Source: Trichomonas vaginalis G3 (Eukaryota > Parabasalia > Trichomonadida > Trichomonadidae). Taken from it: a DNA stretch of 64,000 nt. Location: contig NC_067205.1 in the NCBI RefSeq assembly GCF_026262505.1, positions 5,890,001 through 5,954,000 of the forward strand, written 5' to 3'. Below are positions 29,266 through 41,725 of the stretch, piece after piece (position 1 is the first letter of the stretch; every line of letters begins with the position of its first letter). A program made the position numbers and the translations under genes. The notes beneath the pieces are model-generated. The model did not search any database and had not been told where the DNA came from. It worked only from the letters and a program-made list of their open reading frames with translations.

Positions 29266-30375
29266 TTAAAGCCCATAAAATGAATTAAGAACACATAAAT
29301 TTTTATCATCTGCGACGTGACGAATACATTTTAATTTACTCAAGAATGCGTACCCTGATACATTAAATCTAATTTCTGTCTTATTTAATTTCACAACTTT
29401 GAAAAGGAATGTATGAATAGCTATAAAATGATGAGAAGATGTTTTATGGGTTGCTTCCATTTTTTCTGAAATAAATGAATAAATATAATGCTTATACGTT
29501 TTCATATCTTTTATATTCTTAATAACGAATGGTATAGACCTTTCCACTTCGTCTTCCTTCGGTGCTGTTCTTTCATATGAAACATTATTGGTATCTTCAA
29601 TAATGAAACCACAATCACACAAAATTTTATATGTTCCAATGGTTTCTTTTGATATTTTATCTAATAAATCAAAAACTTTATCAACACCTGTGCATTTATT
29701 TAAATAATAATTTGTGTAAATATCATGATCTTCTTTCTTAATCGTATTAGTTGCATATGTCACATTTTTAAGAGCTTTTTTGAATTTCTCAGAATCGAGA
29801 GGGGGTGAAAGTAGGATACAGGGGTATTCTTCATTATCAATAAATTGTAACTTATGTTTACGTATAAATTTAGTACCTTCTTCTGAAAGTGTTTCATCTA
29901 TTTCACCATCTAATAAATTTTGTGTTGATTCTGAGACATAATTTTTATATCTTTCTTCATGAGATTTCTGAACTTCTGATTCTGAAGCTGGGATATTCAT
30001 TAAACCCTCTACTTCATTTTCATTATATTTTTCAACTTCTCTTAATTCCTTAATTTTTTCATCTATTTCATCTCTTATTTTTTTCAGTCTTTCAATTTCA
30101 TTGTATTCATCATCATCTTTAATCCGTTCTTCATAATATTCAGGGAAAACATCAGGTTCTTTAGGTTTTTCTTCTTCAGATGTGGGATATAAGAAATTTA
30201 TAACATCATCTTTATTCATTTTTCCATCATAATCTAAATCATTTAATAACTCCGCGAATTTTTTACAATTTCTTAAATAATATTTATCAACTTCATAACC
30301 CACCTCCTCTAATATATCCTTTATTTCCTCGTTTGTGAATCCTAATTTTTTAACGTTGTTAGTTTTGACGCTCAT
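29266..30375 (-). CDS. Unknown protein upstream of PolB (intact)
   Basis: A 369-residue protein from the ATG at 30375 (MSVKTNNVKKLGFTNEEIKD); an ATG at 30438 would add 21 hydrophobic residues not seen in the element 1 copy and is judged unlikely. The N-terminal 110 residues differ from element 1 although the opening motif (LGFTNEEIKDIL against LKFTNSELENIL) is recognisably related. The coiled coil and C-terminal domain are nearly identical. Located 50 bp upstream of PolB on the same strand, it may serve replication or priming, but no recognised domain supports this. It is intact here, broken in element 1. Confidence 0.65.
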   Translation of the reverse strand: MSVKTNNVKKLGFTNEEIKDILEEVGYEVDKYYLRNCKKFAELLNDLDYDGKMNKDDVINFLYPTSEEEKPKEPDVFPEYYEERIKDDDEYNEIERLKKIRDEIDEKIKELREVEKYNENEVEGLMNIPASESEVQKSHEERYKNYVSESTQNLLDGEIDETLSEEGTKFIRKHKLQFIDNEEYPCILLSPPLDSEKFKKALKNVTYATNTIKKEDHDIYTNYYLNKCTGVDKVFDLLDKISKETIGTYKILCDCGFIIEDTNNVSYERTAPKEDEVERSIPFVIKNIKDMKTYKHYIYSFISEKMEATHKTSSHHFIAIHTFLFKVVKLNKTEIRFNVSGYAFLSKLKCIRHVADDKNLCVLNSFYGL

Positions 30376-30500
30376 TTCATACAAAATAAAAAAAATAAAA
30401 TAATAAACATAACTAAGTTTTAATTTTTCGTAAGACATGAATTTTTAAAAAATAAACTTTAAAAATTTTTATTTTTTATTTCATTATGGTAGTGAATCTT

Positions 30501-30623
30501 TCATTCATGAAAATAATTATTTCTAATTTCTTTTACTCGTTTATGAGGTCTTTGATTATGACTCCATTGATTCCATTCAGGATTTAAACAATGTTTAATT
30601 AATCGCGGAATATCTGACATCAT
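30501..30623 (-). CDS. Possible 40-residue basic peptide
   Basis: A short ORF (MMSDIPRLIKHCLNPEWNQW start), rich in His, Arg and Trp, inside the right end of element 2. A T-rich leader precedes it. No second copy is in the window, so conservation cannot be used. It may be chance. Confidence 0.25.
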   Translation of the reverse strand: MMSDIPRLIKHCLNPEWNQWSHNQRPHKRVKEIRNNYFHE

Positions 30624-30734
30624 CTATATATAGCTTCTTTTATAAAAGATAAAAAAATAAATTATTTTAAAATTAATGTTAATTTTTTAATGATTTATAA
30701 ATAAATATATTTTAATGCATCGTCTATATATAGA

Positions 30735-30775
30735 TGTAACAAAAAAAGTCACACAACCCTTCATATCCTACTACT
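30735..30775. repeat. Right terminal inverted repeat of element 2
   Basis: Contains AAAAAAAGTCACACAACCC and ends CTACTACT, matching the end at 18171 and the reverse complement of 47974 onward. The next six bases are AAAAGT. Similarity to the end of element 1 is limited to about 40 bp, although the inner genes of the two elements are nearly identical. Confidence 0.75.
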
Positions 30776-31446
30776 AAAAGTCAAATAAAAATTTTTTCTC
30801 ATAAAGTTTACATTTACATAGACATACTATTTGCTATCTTTGTTTTCATATAAAAATCACCTAAAAAGTAAATTTAGAAGACATCTCAAAATTATATCGG
30901 AATTTATCAGAACTTTTCAAGTATATGTGTATGCATTAAGAAACATTTGACCAGGGATTGTTAGAATGGCTTCTCGGTTTCCCAAATTTTGATCTTAATT
31001 CAAATGTTTCATTCACAAAAGCCATAACTTGCTTATTACACATTATTTACAGCATGACATCTATACATTTACAGCTTTGCACAAATTGATTATTGCAATC
31101 ATTTTCTATGAAAAATGCTTTATTTAAGGCATATTTTGGAACAGCTTTACTATCTTCCACAATATTTACATGATGTGCCTCTAATTAATAGAAATTTGAA
31201 GAAAATTTGAAAAATTTCTTATAACAGAAGAAAAACAGTTGCAATGATTTTGAATGCCATTTATAGTCAATGAACAAATGATTTATAGGCTTCTTGTTCA
31301 TTATTTATCAGCTATTGCAAATTCTCGAGTTGATATTTTCGACGAAGAGCAAATCGATCATTTTCACATGATACTTATTGATAGTGTAGTTAATACCTAA
31401 TTCAACTATTGGCGGAAGATGATGCCACCAATCAAAAAAGTGACAA
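30776..31446. other. Host intergenic DNA upstream of cyclophilin
   Basis: AT-rich host sequence between the Maverick end and the cyclophilin start. I see no ORF, repeat or RNA gene. The only initiator-like words (TCACAT near 31369) are some 75 bp before the ATG, further than usual for this organism, so no promoter is called. Confidence 0.5.
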
Positions 31447-31968
31447 ATGCTGAAGCGTCCAAAAACATTCTTTGATATCTCCATCCGTGGTGATAAAGTT
31501 GGAAAGATTGTATTCGAGCTCTTCAACGATATCGTTCCAAAGACTGCAGAGAATTTCCGCGCTCTTTGCACAGGAGAAAAAGGAATTGGAAAGTCTGGAA
31601 TGCCTTTAAGCTACAAGGGAACAATGTTCCACCGCATTATTCCTCAGTTCATGATCCAAGGAGGCGATTTCACTCGCTTTAATGGCACAGGCGGCGAATC
31701 AATCTACGGAATGAAGTTTGATGATGAAAACTTCAAGGTCAAACATGACAAACCAGGACTTCTTTCAATGGCCAATGCCGGACCAAACACAAATGGAAGC
31801 CAATTCTTCATTACAACCGTTGAAACTCCATGGCTCGATGGACACCATTGCGTTTTCGGCCAAGTCATCGAAGGCATGGACATCGTCAAGCAGATCGAAA
31901 GCTGCGGTACAGAAAGTGGTCGCCCTCGTGCAATGTGCATGGTTACAGATTGCGGCGAAATGAAATAA
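31447..31968 (+). CDS. Cyclophilin-type peptidyl-prolyl cis-trans isomerase
   Basis: A 173-residue single-domain cyclophilin, the usual length for cytosolic family members. It catalyses proline cis-trans isomerisation. Visible family motifs: [20 protein letters not shown], the active-site [16 protein letters not shown] with its Arg, [15 protein letters not shown], and [12 protein letters not shown] with the cyclosporin-pocket Trp and His. No signal peptide or extra domain is seen. Codon use is richer in GC than the flanking Mavericks, as expected for an expressed host gene. The stop forms TAAA, which matches the known T. vaginalis poly(A) signal overlapping stop codons. Trichomonas cyclophilins are reported to act on Myb transcription factors; which paralogue this is cannot be decided here. 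Confidence 0.97.
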   Translation: MLKRPKTFFDISIRGDKVGKIVFELFNDIVPKTAENFRALCTGEKGIGKSGMPLSYKGTMFHRIIPQFMIQGGDFTRFNGTGGESIYGMKFDDENFKVKHDKPGLLSMANAGPNTNGSQFFITTVETPWLDGHHCVFGQVIEGMDIVKQIESCGTESGRPRAMCMVTDCGEMK

Positions 31969-32288
31969 ACAGTTATACATTATACTGAATACAAGATTAT
32001 TATATTTTTATACAATTAATGTCTCTCTGAAATAAAATTTTTAAAGATTTGAATATATGATGCGTTAAATCAAAGATTTCAGCTATTCCAACACTAAATC
32101 TGCGATATATTTATGAGCATGATATAATGGAATGGATAAATCTATCTTCAAGAATAATTTGAGATATTTTATGTAAAAAAAGCTGTTTGACCGAACAATT
32201 TAATGTGCAATATATTAACGTTTACGTCAGAAAGTGGGAAATGCACTCTAAAAAAAAGGATATTTATATAAAAATTATAGAATAGTTT
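31969..32288. other. Intergenic, nothing recognised
   Basis: About 320 bp of AT-rich DNA between the convergent cyclophilin and ankyrin genes. It probably holds both 3' untranslated regions; no ORF or repeat is seen. Confidence 0.5.
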
Positions 32289-35200
32289 TTACATGTAATA
32301 GCGTCCATAATTATCATCAAATTCATCATGATAATTATCATCATCTGAGCTATCATCATCTGAGCTATCATCATCTGAGCTATCATAGTATCTATTTCTT
32401 TGGTAACACCTATCATGGTAATGATCATAATAAATCATATCATCATCTTCAAGATCTGGATCATCAGAATAATCATGGTAATAATGATTGTATTGAACAG
32501 CTCTTAGTGCCATTAATTGTCTGAGTAGCAAATCATCATGCTCTTTCTTAATGCTTTTTATAACATTATTTTTGTCCGCTTTGAGCATTATTGAAATAAG
32601 CTCATCATTATGATTAATATTTGCAGTATTAAACAAATCTAATCCAAGTTTTCGATCAATTGATTTATATTTTAGAAGAAGATCAAATATTTCATTGTAA
32701 TATGCTTCGTCCACACCAATTGCTTTTTGAGCAGCAATTTTCAAAGGTTCATCTTGTTTATCAAATTTAGGATCATAATAGATTCCTTTATCAAGTAAAA
32801 ATTTAATGCATTCTTTGTCTGATTTAGCAAGCAAAGCAATTTGAACGATATTATAATTCTTTCCTCCTAAATTAATTTGCTCATGAAAATTGTTAACATA
32901 TTTAATCATTATATTAAAAACATCTTTGTTGTAAAATCTGACAAGATCGAATAATAAAGGTTTTGAATTTTCCGGTTTTTCAGGAATCATTTGCTTGTTT
33001 AGAAGTTTTTGAACAATTTCGGCCGATTTAGTGCATATTGCTAAGATATAGGTATCATATTCAATTTTGTTGATTTTTTGAAGAATATAATCAATAATTT
33101 GAAGTGATTTTGAATCTATTGCAATTTGAAGGTGTAATTGAATCTTTTCGCTAGGATTTGGCGCTAGTTTTTGATATAATTCAAGGAAATCACCTTGAAT
33201 TGCTGCTTTTAAGCCTAAGAATTTTTCTTTGGAATATGAATTGAGGAATGAATATAATTTGAGTGATTTAATTTTAATTGAATATTCAAATGCATCAAGT
33301 TTGATATCAAACTTCTGATCAGTTGTATTCAATGGTAATTCCATATCAGCATCATAAAACCTATCATAGTATTCTTTTCTAAAATTCATGAATTCAAATA
33401 AAATAAAAGGAATATCTTTGTTTTCAAATTGGATTTCATCTTTCCTTCTTAAAAGTGATTCAAGTGCCTCTATGTTTTGACATCTTACAATAAACATAAT
33501 AATGGGAGATCCATCTGATGTTTTGAAGTTCACATTATTTAATTTGTTAAACAATTTTTCATATATATGCGGGATTTTGATTCTTCTAACAAATTCTTCA
33601 ATTATTTCTTCGATAATTTTCTGATCAAATTCGAAGTTATCGATAAAATAATCAAATAATTCATTATTATGAGTAGAATAGTCCAGTGATTCTCCATCAG
33701 AACAAATATAATCTTTAATTTTATCTTTTAGTTCGTCAAGGATCTCTTTGTTAAAATACTCATCTAAATAATATTCTAACTGCATATAATGATCATTTTC
33801 AGGAGTTGGAATTAACTGTTTTGTCGAGATTAACTTAATTATTTCTAATGATTGAGTTTGAATTGAATAAACTAATGCTTTATAATCAACGATGTCAATA
33901 TATTCTAAAAACGCTTTTAATAAAGCAATTGATTTTCTTTGAATGACAAGATAAAAGCATTCCTGAAATGTTGATAACTTTGACTGATCTTTAGTGAGTG
34001 ATGCGCCTTTACTAAGAAGGAATTCTGCTAATTTAATATTCTTATTTAGTAATGCAATCGTAATTAATGGTTGTCCTTTTTCATCTGAAAAGTCTAAACT
34101 GTCAATATGTCTAATAAGCTGATTCAAAACATTATAATCTATATATTTATCATTTTGTTCACAAATTATTTTTGTAATTGTTTGCTGATATGATTTTGTA
34201 TTAAATTGAAATGACTCCAATAAGAACACCAAGATATCGTATTTGTTCACATCTGCTGCATAGTATAATGCTGAATATGTGTTAAAATTCAAATCAACCT
34301 TATTATTAATCAAGAAATTAAAGACTTCTCTGATAAAGTCATCTGAATTTTTCAAGAGAGCTTTGATAAAATTATCATATCGAATATTATGAATGCCAAC
34401 TTTATCAATGAATAAGTTCAATATCTTCATAGATTCTTTTGAAATACAATATTCAATTGGGGTCATACCATGAAAATCGATCAATGGATTCGCATTATAT
34501 TTAAGCAATAATTGTATTAAATCTGGATTCATTTGTTTAATTGCAACAAAAAGAGTTTTCGCGTATTGGTTTGGATCAGCTCCTAATTCGAGTAAGTATT
34601 TTATAATGTCCAAATTTGGATTTTGACAATTGATAGAATAGTATAGAGCTGTATATCCATCTTCATCAACATCATTGATACAATTGTATCTATTAACAAT
34701 TTTTTTGATCGTACTTTTTGACAACAAGTACATAACTTTTGGTATATCAGAACGATATTGACCAAATTCATACAAATGATTGTTAATCAACGCTTCTATT
34801 ACGTTAATTTTACAACGGCAAAATATAGCGTGATAGGCATTAGAAAATAATTTTGATTTCGAAATGTCCAGTCCATTTTCAATCAAATATTTCATAATTT
34901 CATGTGTTCCTTCTTCAAAAACATAGTCAATAGAATACTTCTTATTATTTTTATGTCGTCCATTGACTGGAGCTCTTCGTGAAACAACATACTTGACAAT
35001 GTCAATATTTCCTGAGCTGATTGCTTGATGAATTAAAGGATTCCTAACTTGAAAGTTAAGACGAGAATACTGATTTCCTATCATTTTTACAATTTTAAAA
35101 TTATGTGTTTCCAGTGCATAGGCAATCATCGGCCTTTCACAATTGATGAAAACAGTAGCTCCAACTTGAAGTAAATATTCAATAAGTTCCTCATTTTCTT

Positions 35201-36289
35201 TGATAATTGCATTGAGCAAAGCTGATTTTTCATAATTTTTCCCATTCTTTTTGTATTCTTTTGTTGCACTGAAATTAGCTCCTGATTTTATCATTAATTT
35301 TATATGAGCATTGTCCAAATAATCCATAACATCTATAATCTTGACATTACTAAGCCTTCCCATTTTTGATATAGCTTTTTCGAAATCATTGAATGATAAT
35401 TTTTTAATTGCATTGAGAGTTAGATCATTTTCAAAGTTGATTTTGGCACCTTTACTCAATAACAAATCAGTCAATTCTTTTTCTTCATTAATTATTGAGT
35501 AAGTTAAAAGATCTGATTCTGTTTCTTCTATGAAAATTAATAGAACTTGACGTCTTTGATGTATTTTCACATCAGCTGGACATCCGTTATTTAATAAGTA
35601 TTGAATGATATCATTTTGTTTTGAATAAACTGCTGGTTGTATGATTTGCTCAAAATCAATCTGATTCTTTGGAATTCTTTCATACAAAGTCTTAAAGATT
35701 GCGATTTGTTTCCTTTCAATGCATAATTTCAAGTTTGCAGAAGTAATCTCAATATCATTGATATGATTCAGAATTAGATTCAGCATATTAATGCTTTCTG
35801 TTGTTAATAATTTTGAAATGATTTCACTCCCATTCAATTGTTTTGTATCCCATGAATTGAAGATTTTTTGTTTGTTTTGCAACAGATATTCAACATATTT
35901 GATTTTATTTTGATATATGTATTTCACAATATCTTTTGTTTCTATTGTTTGTCCATTACTCATTTCATTTGTTGCAAAATCTAAAAGACCGGCATCAAGA
36001 TATGAAATGATTGGATTTCCAATTTTGTTTTGAATGCAAAAACAAAAAGCTTCAATGTTCAAAAAATGTAAACAGAATAATGGATCAATAGTTGGACATT
36101 CAAAATTATTAATAATCCAGTCTGCAATTTCATTTCTGTGATATTCAATAGCTACGAGTAAATCACCGCCAAAATCATGTCCATTTTCTGCTAATAGTGT
36201 AATTATTTCTATGTTTCCTGATATTATTGCATATTTATATGTGTTTTCTGTTTCTTTTGCACCAATAATCTTAAGATACCTGATTATTT

Positions 36290-38564
36290 GAGAGGTTATC
36301 GATTTTGTAATTTAATCGTCGTCGTTATCGATTTTGTAATTTAATCGTTATCGTCTTTTTCTAAACGTGCATTTTTACATTAAAAGCAATGCAACTCCAA
36401 AATTAATTGGTATTTAGACTTTAATTAGGTGCAGACAAACGAAATGCAGTCCAAATATTTTGGTGATATATGAATTACATAAATTTAGGGAAATTGAAAT
36501 TATATCTTTTTAAATTTTTAGGAAAACAGATTTATAGAATTGTTTAAGTCATCAAAATAATGCAGACTTAGGTCAAATTTTCCAAATTTAATCATTTGCA
36601 AGACTTTCAAGCGACTTCAAAATGTCGAAATATAAGTCCAAAAATAAAATTACGATTACAGTCTATCCTCAATTATTATCACGCTAATTATTGAGTGACC
36701 CATGCGTTCGTATGTATGTAATACCTTTTAAAAAGGAGATGAGAGAGATAAACTACATTTACAATTTAAATCTGATGTATTTACTTGTTACATTTACAAA
36801 TGTAAATGTTTCTCGTAATGTTTACATTTTGTAAGTATAACGAATAAAAATGACGCACTTTTTTTACAAAGTCAAATTATGCGAGACAACTTTACTTGTT
36901 ACATTTACAAATGTAAATGTTTCTCGTAATGTTTACATTTTGTAAGTATAACGAATAAAAATGACGCACTTTTTTTACAAAGTCAAATTATTGTTCGATT
37001 TTTGCAGCTTGTAAACGATTAATTGTATAAAGCAATTGATATTAGCACGACATAACTGAATAATTCTAATATTGAAATCAAAAGCCCTTAAAATATCATG
37101 ATATTTTAATTTCATAACAAATCTAGGAGACTATTTGATGAAAACATATCCGATGTGGGTTTTGTTGTATTATATAACTTGTTATTGACTTCTTAGCTTT
37201 CCAAATTTTTTTCGATAATGAGAAAACGAATGAAAAATCAACATTTGGTCCATTTAAAATTTGATTTGTTTACATTTTTTTTACTTTTTGAATTTCAATT
37301 TATATTTTCCTCAAGAAATACTTTAGATTTTAAGAAACTAAATCATATAATCTACTAAGAAAATATATTAAATCCTATAATACTCAAAGTTTTGTGATAA
37401 ATCCGATCTTTTTTATTTTACTTTTATTATGTTTTTGCAAACTTAAGGTCCTCACTAGGTAAAACATAATACTCTTTGAAGTTAAGTATTTTCACAAAGA
37501 GAGGACCAACAATATCAAAAGATTGAATAAAGATTTGTATTATTTTATTTATTTTTAAGAACATGTTTGGAAAACACTTACTTCGTTCTACAAATGTGTA
37601 TCTCTTTATATCAAAGATTCTTCTCAAATTATTGAGAGACTTCTCTCAAAAAAAGGAAAATTTGATAACTAAAAAAATTATGGCATAACCTCTCGTTTTG
37701 CATAGATATATATTTACATGGTCACAGAGCTTATTTTCATTGTCAAAACTTAAAAATTTTTAGTGGACTATACCCTTAATAGGATAAAAAAAAAGAATTT
37801 ACACTCTCTCACTTTGAAAACGTAGAAAATGCCAATCTATTGGTATACATTTTAGTTTTGTTAAGTTTACAAAACGATTACTCTAAATTTTAAAGATTTA
37901 TCAAGAATTTAGAGAATATCCTTCTCAAAACAACTTCAATAGCGAAGGATTAGTATTGAATCGGATTTGTAACATAATTATAGTACATTACAATACAATT
38001 TCTCCGATTTTTAAATATTTTTGAAATATTTACAAAATATGCTCTTTCTATCATCGATACTTTAATACAGAGCAAATTTAGTAAATGTCATCACGTTATT
38101 TTTTCATAAATCGTTTTCGAACTTTTGAAATATTTATTTTAAACCAGTTTTCTACATTTAATATGTGAATTATATCAAAAGTAGATGGGCGATACTTGTA
38201 AATCTATTTAAACTATTAGTTTGCTATTATTGAAGAACTTTATAATTTTTTTTTCTTATGTATGGAATTAAAGATAATTTTGCCGATTCCAACTGGTTTT
38301 TCTATATGAGTTAAATATGCCAAGTGAAATTGGACTTGCCAATATTGTAAATTGAAGTATGGACTATATATCGATTTTCATTGATTGATGAATAACTCGG
38401 AGTAATGTAATTGTTGATAATGAAAAATAGTTTTCAATTGCTGGTAAGGGCCAATGTATGTTCAATAGCTCCGAAAGCAAAAAATGCACGTTTAGAAAAA
38501 GACGATAACGATTAAATTACAAAATCGATAACGACGACGATTAAATTACAAAATCAATAATGAC
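36290..38564. mobile_element. Non-autonomous MULE-like DNA transposon inserted in ankyrin gene A
   Basis: A 2,275-bp insertion with terminal inverted repeats of about 85 bp (36296-36376 and 38474-38556), each containing a doubled ATCGATTTTGTAATTTAATC block. It is flanked by direct repeats CCTGATTATTT (36279-36289 and 38565-38575), the target duplication; up to 11 bases match. Long inverted repeats and a 9-11 bp duplication fit Mutator-like elements, known in this genome. The inside has no credible transposase ORF, only AT-rich DNA and a duplicated 100-bp block. It is probably mobilised in trans. Confidence 0.8.
36780..36990. repeat. 100-bp direct duplication inside the transposon
   Basis: Two near-identical copies start at 36781 and 36892 (TTACTTGTTACATTTAC...), 111 bp apart. 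Each contains the palindromic ACATTTACAAATGTAAATGT. No coding potential. Confidence 0.9.
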
Positions 38565-39052
38565 CCTGATTATTTCTTGATTTTCTTTGAGAACTGCGCA
38601 ATCAATCAGTGAATTATATCTTTTATCTCTATCAAATGGCGTGTTATCATTAATTAAACCTTTAAATTCGTCAATTTCGTTGTTTTGTATCATTATAAAG
38701 GCTTTGGATAAATTATTTTCTTCATCTTTGTTCTCCCTTAAACTTGCAAATCTTAAATTTGATGACAATCTAAGGTAAACCTTATCGAAATTGAATTCAA
38801 AATTTGAAATTTCAAAATCTCTAAAATTTGTTTTTGCTCCTGGATAAATATCTAATATATTCGGCTTCTTATTATGGTTTATTTGTATTAAATCATCAAA
38901 TGGATGATCATTCCAATATGTTTTCCATAAATCTTCACTTTTATTATAAAGCTCCGTTAAATAGTCTGGAATTTTACATCCAAATATAGATTTAACATCC
39001 AAATTATCAAGTGACAATATGGATGATGGTTGATTAAACATGGAAAATCAAA

Positions 39053-39058
39053 TTATGA
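39053..39058 (-). promoter_or_regulatory. Initiator-like motif of ankyrin gene A
   Basis: TCATAA on the minus strand, 11 bp before the ATG at 39041, fits the trichomonad initiator TCA(Y)(T/A) with the A as +1. Short 5' leaders of this size are normal in T. vaginalis. Confidence 0.55.
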
Positions 39059-39365
39059 AAATTGAAAGGACTGCAATTCAATTTTCAAAATTCACGTCTT
39101 ATATTAAATTTCACGTCTTATAATAAATTCCATTCGTTGTAATAAATATAATTCTTATCTGCATTTTAATCTGTACATTTTTATTTGACAGGTGTGAAGT
39201 CTGTATAAATGCAATTTTATACTAGAAAATTTCATTTATCCATTCATTTTGTCATGAGTGTGATGCGACTCAAAAATATCGAGTAAATTTCAAAAAGCAG
39301 AAAAATTTGATATATTTTAATAAGTATTTTTGTGAAAAGTTATATGGATAAGTTAGCTAGAAATC
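39059..39365. other. Intergenic between ankyrin genes, nothing recognised
   Basis: About 300 bp of AT-rich DNA with a small imperfect duplication (two TTAAATTTCACGTCTTAT-like words near 39095-39125). It would hold the gene A promoter and the gene B 3' end. Confidence 0.45.
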
Positions 39366-41699
39366 CTATTCTTCTAACGCGGCAATAACATCTGAGTATT
39401 CATTATCAATTGCCCAACGTTTAACTTTTGAGTAGTTAAACTCTAAATCTAAATCAATTATATGAAGAATAATTCTTCTATCTAAATTGTTATAAATAAA
39501 ATAATCAATGAAATTCTTTCCATAGCTATCTCTGAGTAAAATACTAGCACCACAATCAATGAGCAATTTTATCAATTCATAATCTCTTTTATACTGTGCA
39601 GCAAGAGTAAGTGGAAGTTCATTGTAAGGTGTCAATCCATTAATATCAACTCCTAATAGAATCAAAACTCTTATAGTTTCAATATCAGTATTTTTTTACA
39701 TTGCATAATGAAGGATGTTCAGTCCTGCACTATTAGTGATATTTACATCATTATTTTCTAGGGATTCAAATCTACCAAAACCAATTTGCCTTGCTATTAT
39801 AAGAAATACTTGAGCCTTTGACTGAGAATTGAATGGATAAGCATATAAAAAATTCTGAAGCAGAGTGATTTTATTGTGTACTTTTGCAAAGTAAATGGCT
39901 GATCTATTCTGGAAGTTTAGATCAAATCCATTCACAATCATCAGATTTATTGTAGTAATGATGAAACTATCTGTTTTATAAAGAAGCTGATCAAAAAATG
40001 ATTCATAATCAACCTTGAAATCATTTGAAGATGGATAACTAATTTTGAGTAAATTCAATATTATTGAACAAAATTCTTTTGTAATTGGTAAAGGTGTTTT
40101 ATTTTGATAATCATCTAGATTATCTTCATCATAATCACTGTTGAATTCTTCATCATCGTTACGTAAAGCATCCAAATGTTCGGGAGATGTTTTTGTTTTA
40201 TAATTTTCAAGAGTTTCTTTTGGTTCTTGAATTGCCTGAGAAAATTTCTTTTGTTCTTCATCTATTTGAGAAAAACAATTCTCAATATCAGCTCCGAGCT
40301 CAGCCATTAGTTTTATCTTGTTAACATCATCAGATTCATTAAATGCATAATACAGAGATTTCTTGCCATTATGATATTTAACATTGATGCATTTGTATTT
40401 CTCTACCAATTGACGTATAAGTTCATCAGGAAAATGAACAACATGCTTTGGTAAAAATGATTCTTGTGAATTTGGATAATAAATGTTTGTTTCAGGAAAA
40501 TGAGTGAATATTGATTGAATAACTGTATAATCACAAATATCTGCAATTTGACATATTTGATCATGCGAATCATTAGAATTAGAAAGATCGAAATCATTGT
40601 CAATTAAATTCTTTATAATTTCACTTGATTTTGCATCGATTGCATACTGGATTAGTGATTTCTCACTTTCAAGTTTGATATTAACATTTGCTCCATTTTT
40701 AATCAGACTTTGTACTAATGCAGAATTAACTTTTTCGATTGCATACATTAGAGCTGACTTTTGATATACATGATCATGGACTTTATAGGAATGAATAGAG
40801 TTAACATCTGCTCCATGATCATTTAAAATACAAACTGTTTCAGTATCGAATTGTTCAATTGCGTAAATTAAAAATGGTTTCATTTCATCATTTTTATCAT
40901 GTTGAATAATCTCAAAATTGAATTTCAATATAAATTCAACAATATCTTTTTGATTTAATTTGATTAAATTCATGTAATCGACTTGTTTCAATTGATTTCC
41001 ATCATTAACTACAATAGAAGCTAAATCAAAACATTCAGCAAGAATAAGTTCTTTCAATGTGTTTCCAATTTTGTTGTAAACACAATATAAAAAAGCTTTT
41101 ATGTTTAAATTTTTGAAACAAATATATGGATCGAATGGTTTGAATTTATAGTTTAACATAATCCAATCGGCTATTTCATTCTGATTGAATTCAACTGCTG
41201 TGATTAGATTTGTTCCAAAATCATGCCCTGTCTCTGAGAGAAGATTAATTATTTCAAAATTACCAGACATTATTGCGTATTTATAAGTTTGTTGTGTTTC
41301 TTTGATTCCATTTAATTTTAAGAATCTAAAGATTTCTTCATTTCCTTTAAGAGCAGCACATTCAATGAATTCTTTAAGCTCTATATCATCATTATCTATG
41401 TTTTCTCCATTATTATACTTATTATTGAATAGAATTTCGAAATCTTCATTTTGATTGTTCTGAATCATTTTAATTGCGACTTGATTAGAACTAGTATTAA
41501 GATATGATTTGATTGGTTTTACATTAAATGAGGAAAGTATAAGAGAAATATTTGGTTTATCTTGATAATCAGATTTTAATTTGTTGAAAATTGCTGTGAA
41601 ATCTTCTTTTGATAGTGCACTCCATATTTCTTCACTTATTTTAGAAACAATTTGCATCGATTCTGGAATTGAACATTCACAAATCGAAGATACTTCCAT
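39366..41699 (-). pseudogene. Ankyrin-repeat protein gene B with one in-frame stop
   Basis: A 667-codon ORF (41699-39696, MEVSSICECSIPESM start) stops at TAA 39696-39698, and the same frame continues for 109 codons to 39366 with ordinary ankyrin repeats (ELPLTLAAQYKRDYELIKLL). Without the stop the protein would be about 777 residues. The layout is N-terminal trichomonad-type domain, then ankyrin repeats such as EKSLIQYAIDAKSSEIIKNL, with an acidic linker (NDDEEFNSDYDEDNLDDYQN). It is a tandem paralogue of gene A on the same strand. Loss of only the last three repeats might be tolerated, so expression as a shortened protein is possible. Confidence 0.85.
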
Positions 41700-41719
41700 A
41701 ACAATTGAAATTTCACTTC

Positions 41720-41725
41720 TTATGA
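41720..41725 (-). promoter_or_regulatory. Initiator-like motif of ankyrin gene B
   Basis: TCATAA on the minus strand, 20 bp before the ATG at 41699, the same hexamer as in front of gene A. It matches the trichomonad initiator consensus. Confidence 0.45.

Larger units (their letters stand above)
18172..30775. mobile_element. Maverick/Polinton element 2 (no left terminal repeat seen)
   Basis: A second Maverick, nearly identical to element 1 for the small virion genes, capsid candidate, ATPase, integrase, PolB and the gene upstream of PolB. It lacks the genes equivalent to 4072-5955 and the whole helicase cassette (7864 to about 11116 in element 1), and has a different fibre. The right terminus is at 30775 (CTACTACT), followed by AAAAGT as a possible target duplication. 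No left terminal repeat is found where element 1 ends. It is defective through missing genes as well as frameshifts. Confidence 0.85.
32289..39041 (-). pseudogene. Ankyrin-repeat protein gene A, split by a 2.3-kb transposon
   Basis: The 5' part (39041-38565, MFNQPSSILSLDNLD start) and the 3' part (36289-32289) are one gene: the paralogous gene B has the continuous order ...EEIFRFLKLNGIKETQQTYKYAI, and here the halves meet at QEIIR / RYLKIIGAKETENTYKYAI. The insertion at 36290-38564 splits it. The uninterrupted protein would be about 1,490 residues, with an N-terminal non-repeat domain of the kind common in trichomonad ankyrin proteins, many ankyrin repeats (for example DEDGYTALYYSI and LLELGADPNQYA) and an acidic Ser/Asp tail (DDDSSDDDSSDD). 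Such proteins bind partners; the target is unknown. The insertion puts a stop in both halves. Confidence 0.85.

Noticed and set aside
30376-30438. N-terminal 21 hydrophobic residues on the 29266 gene
   Set aside because: They are leader translation; the element 1 homologue begins at the equivalent of 30375.
37427-37627. 66-codon ORF inside the inserted transposon
   Set aside because: No similarity to a transposase can be seen and composition is that of random AT-rich DNA.
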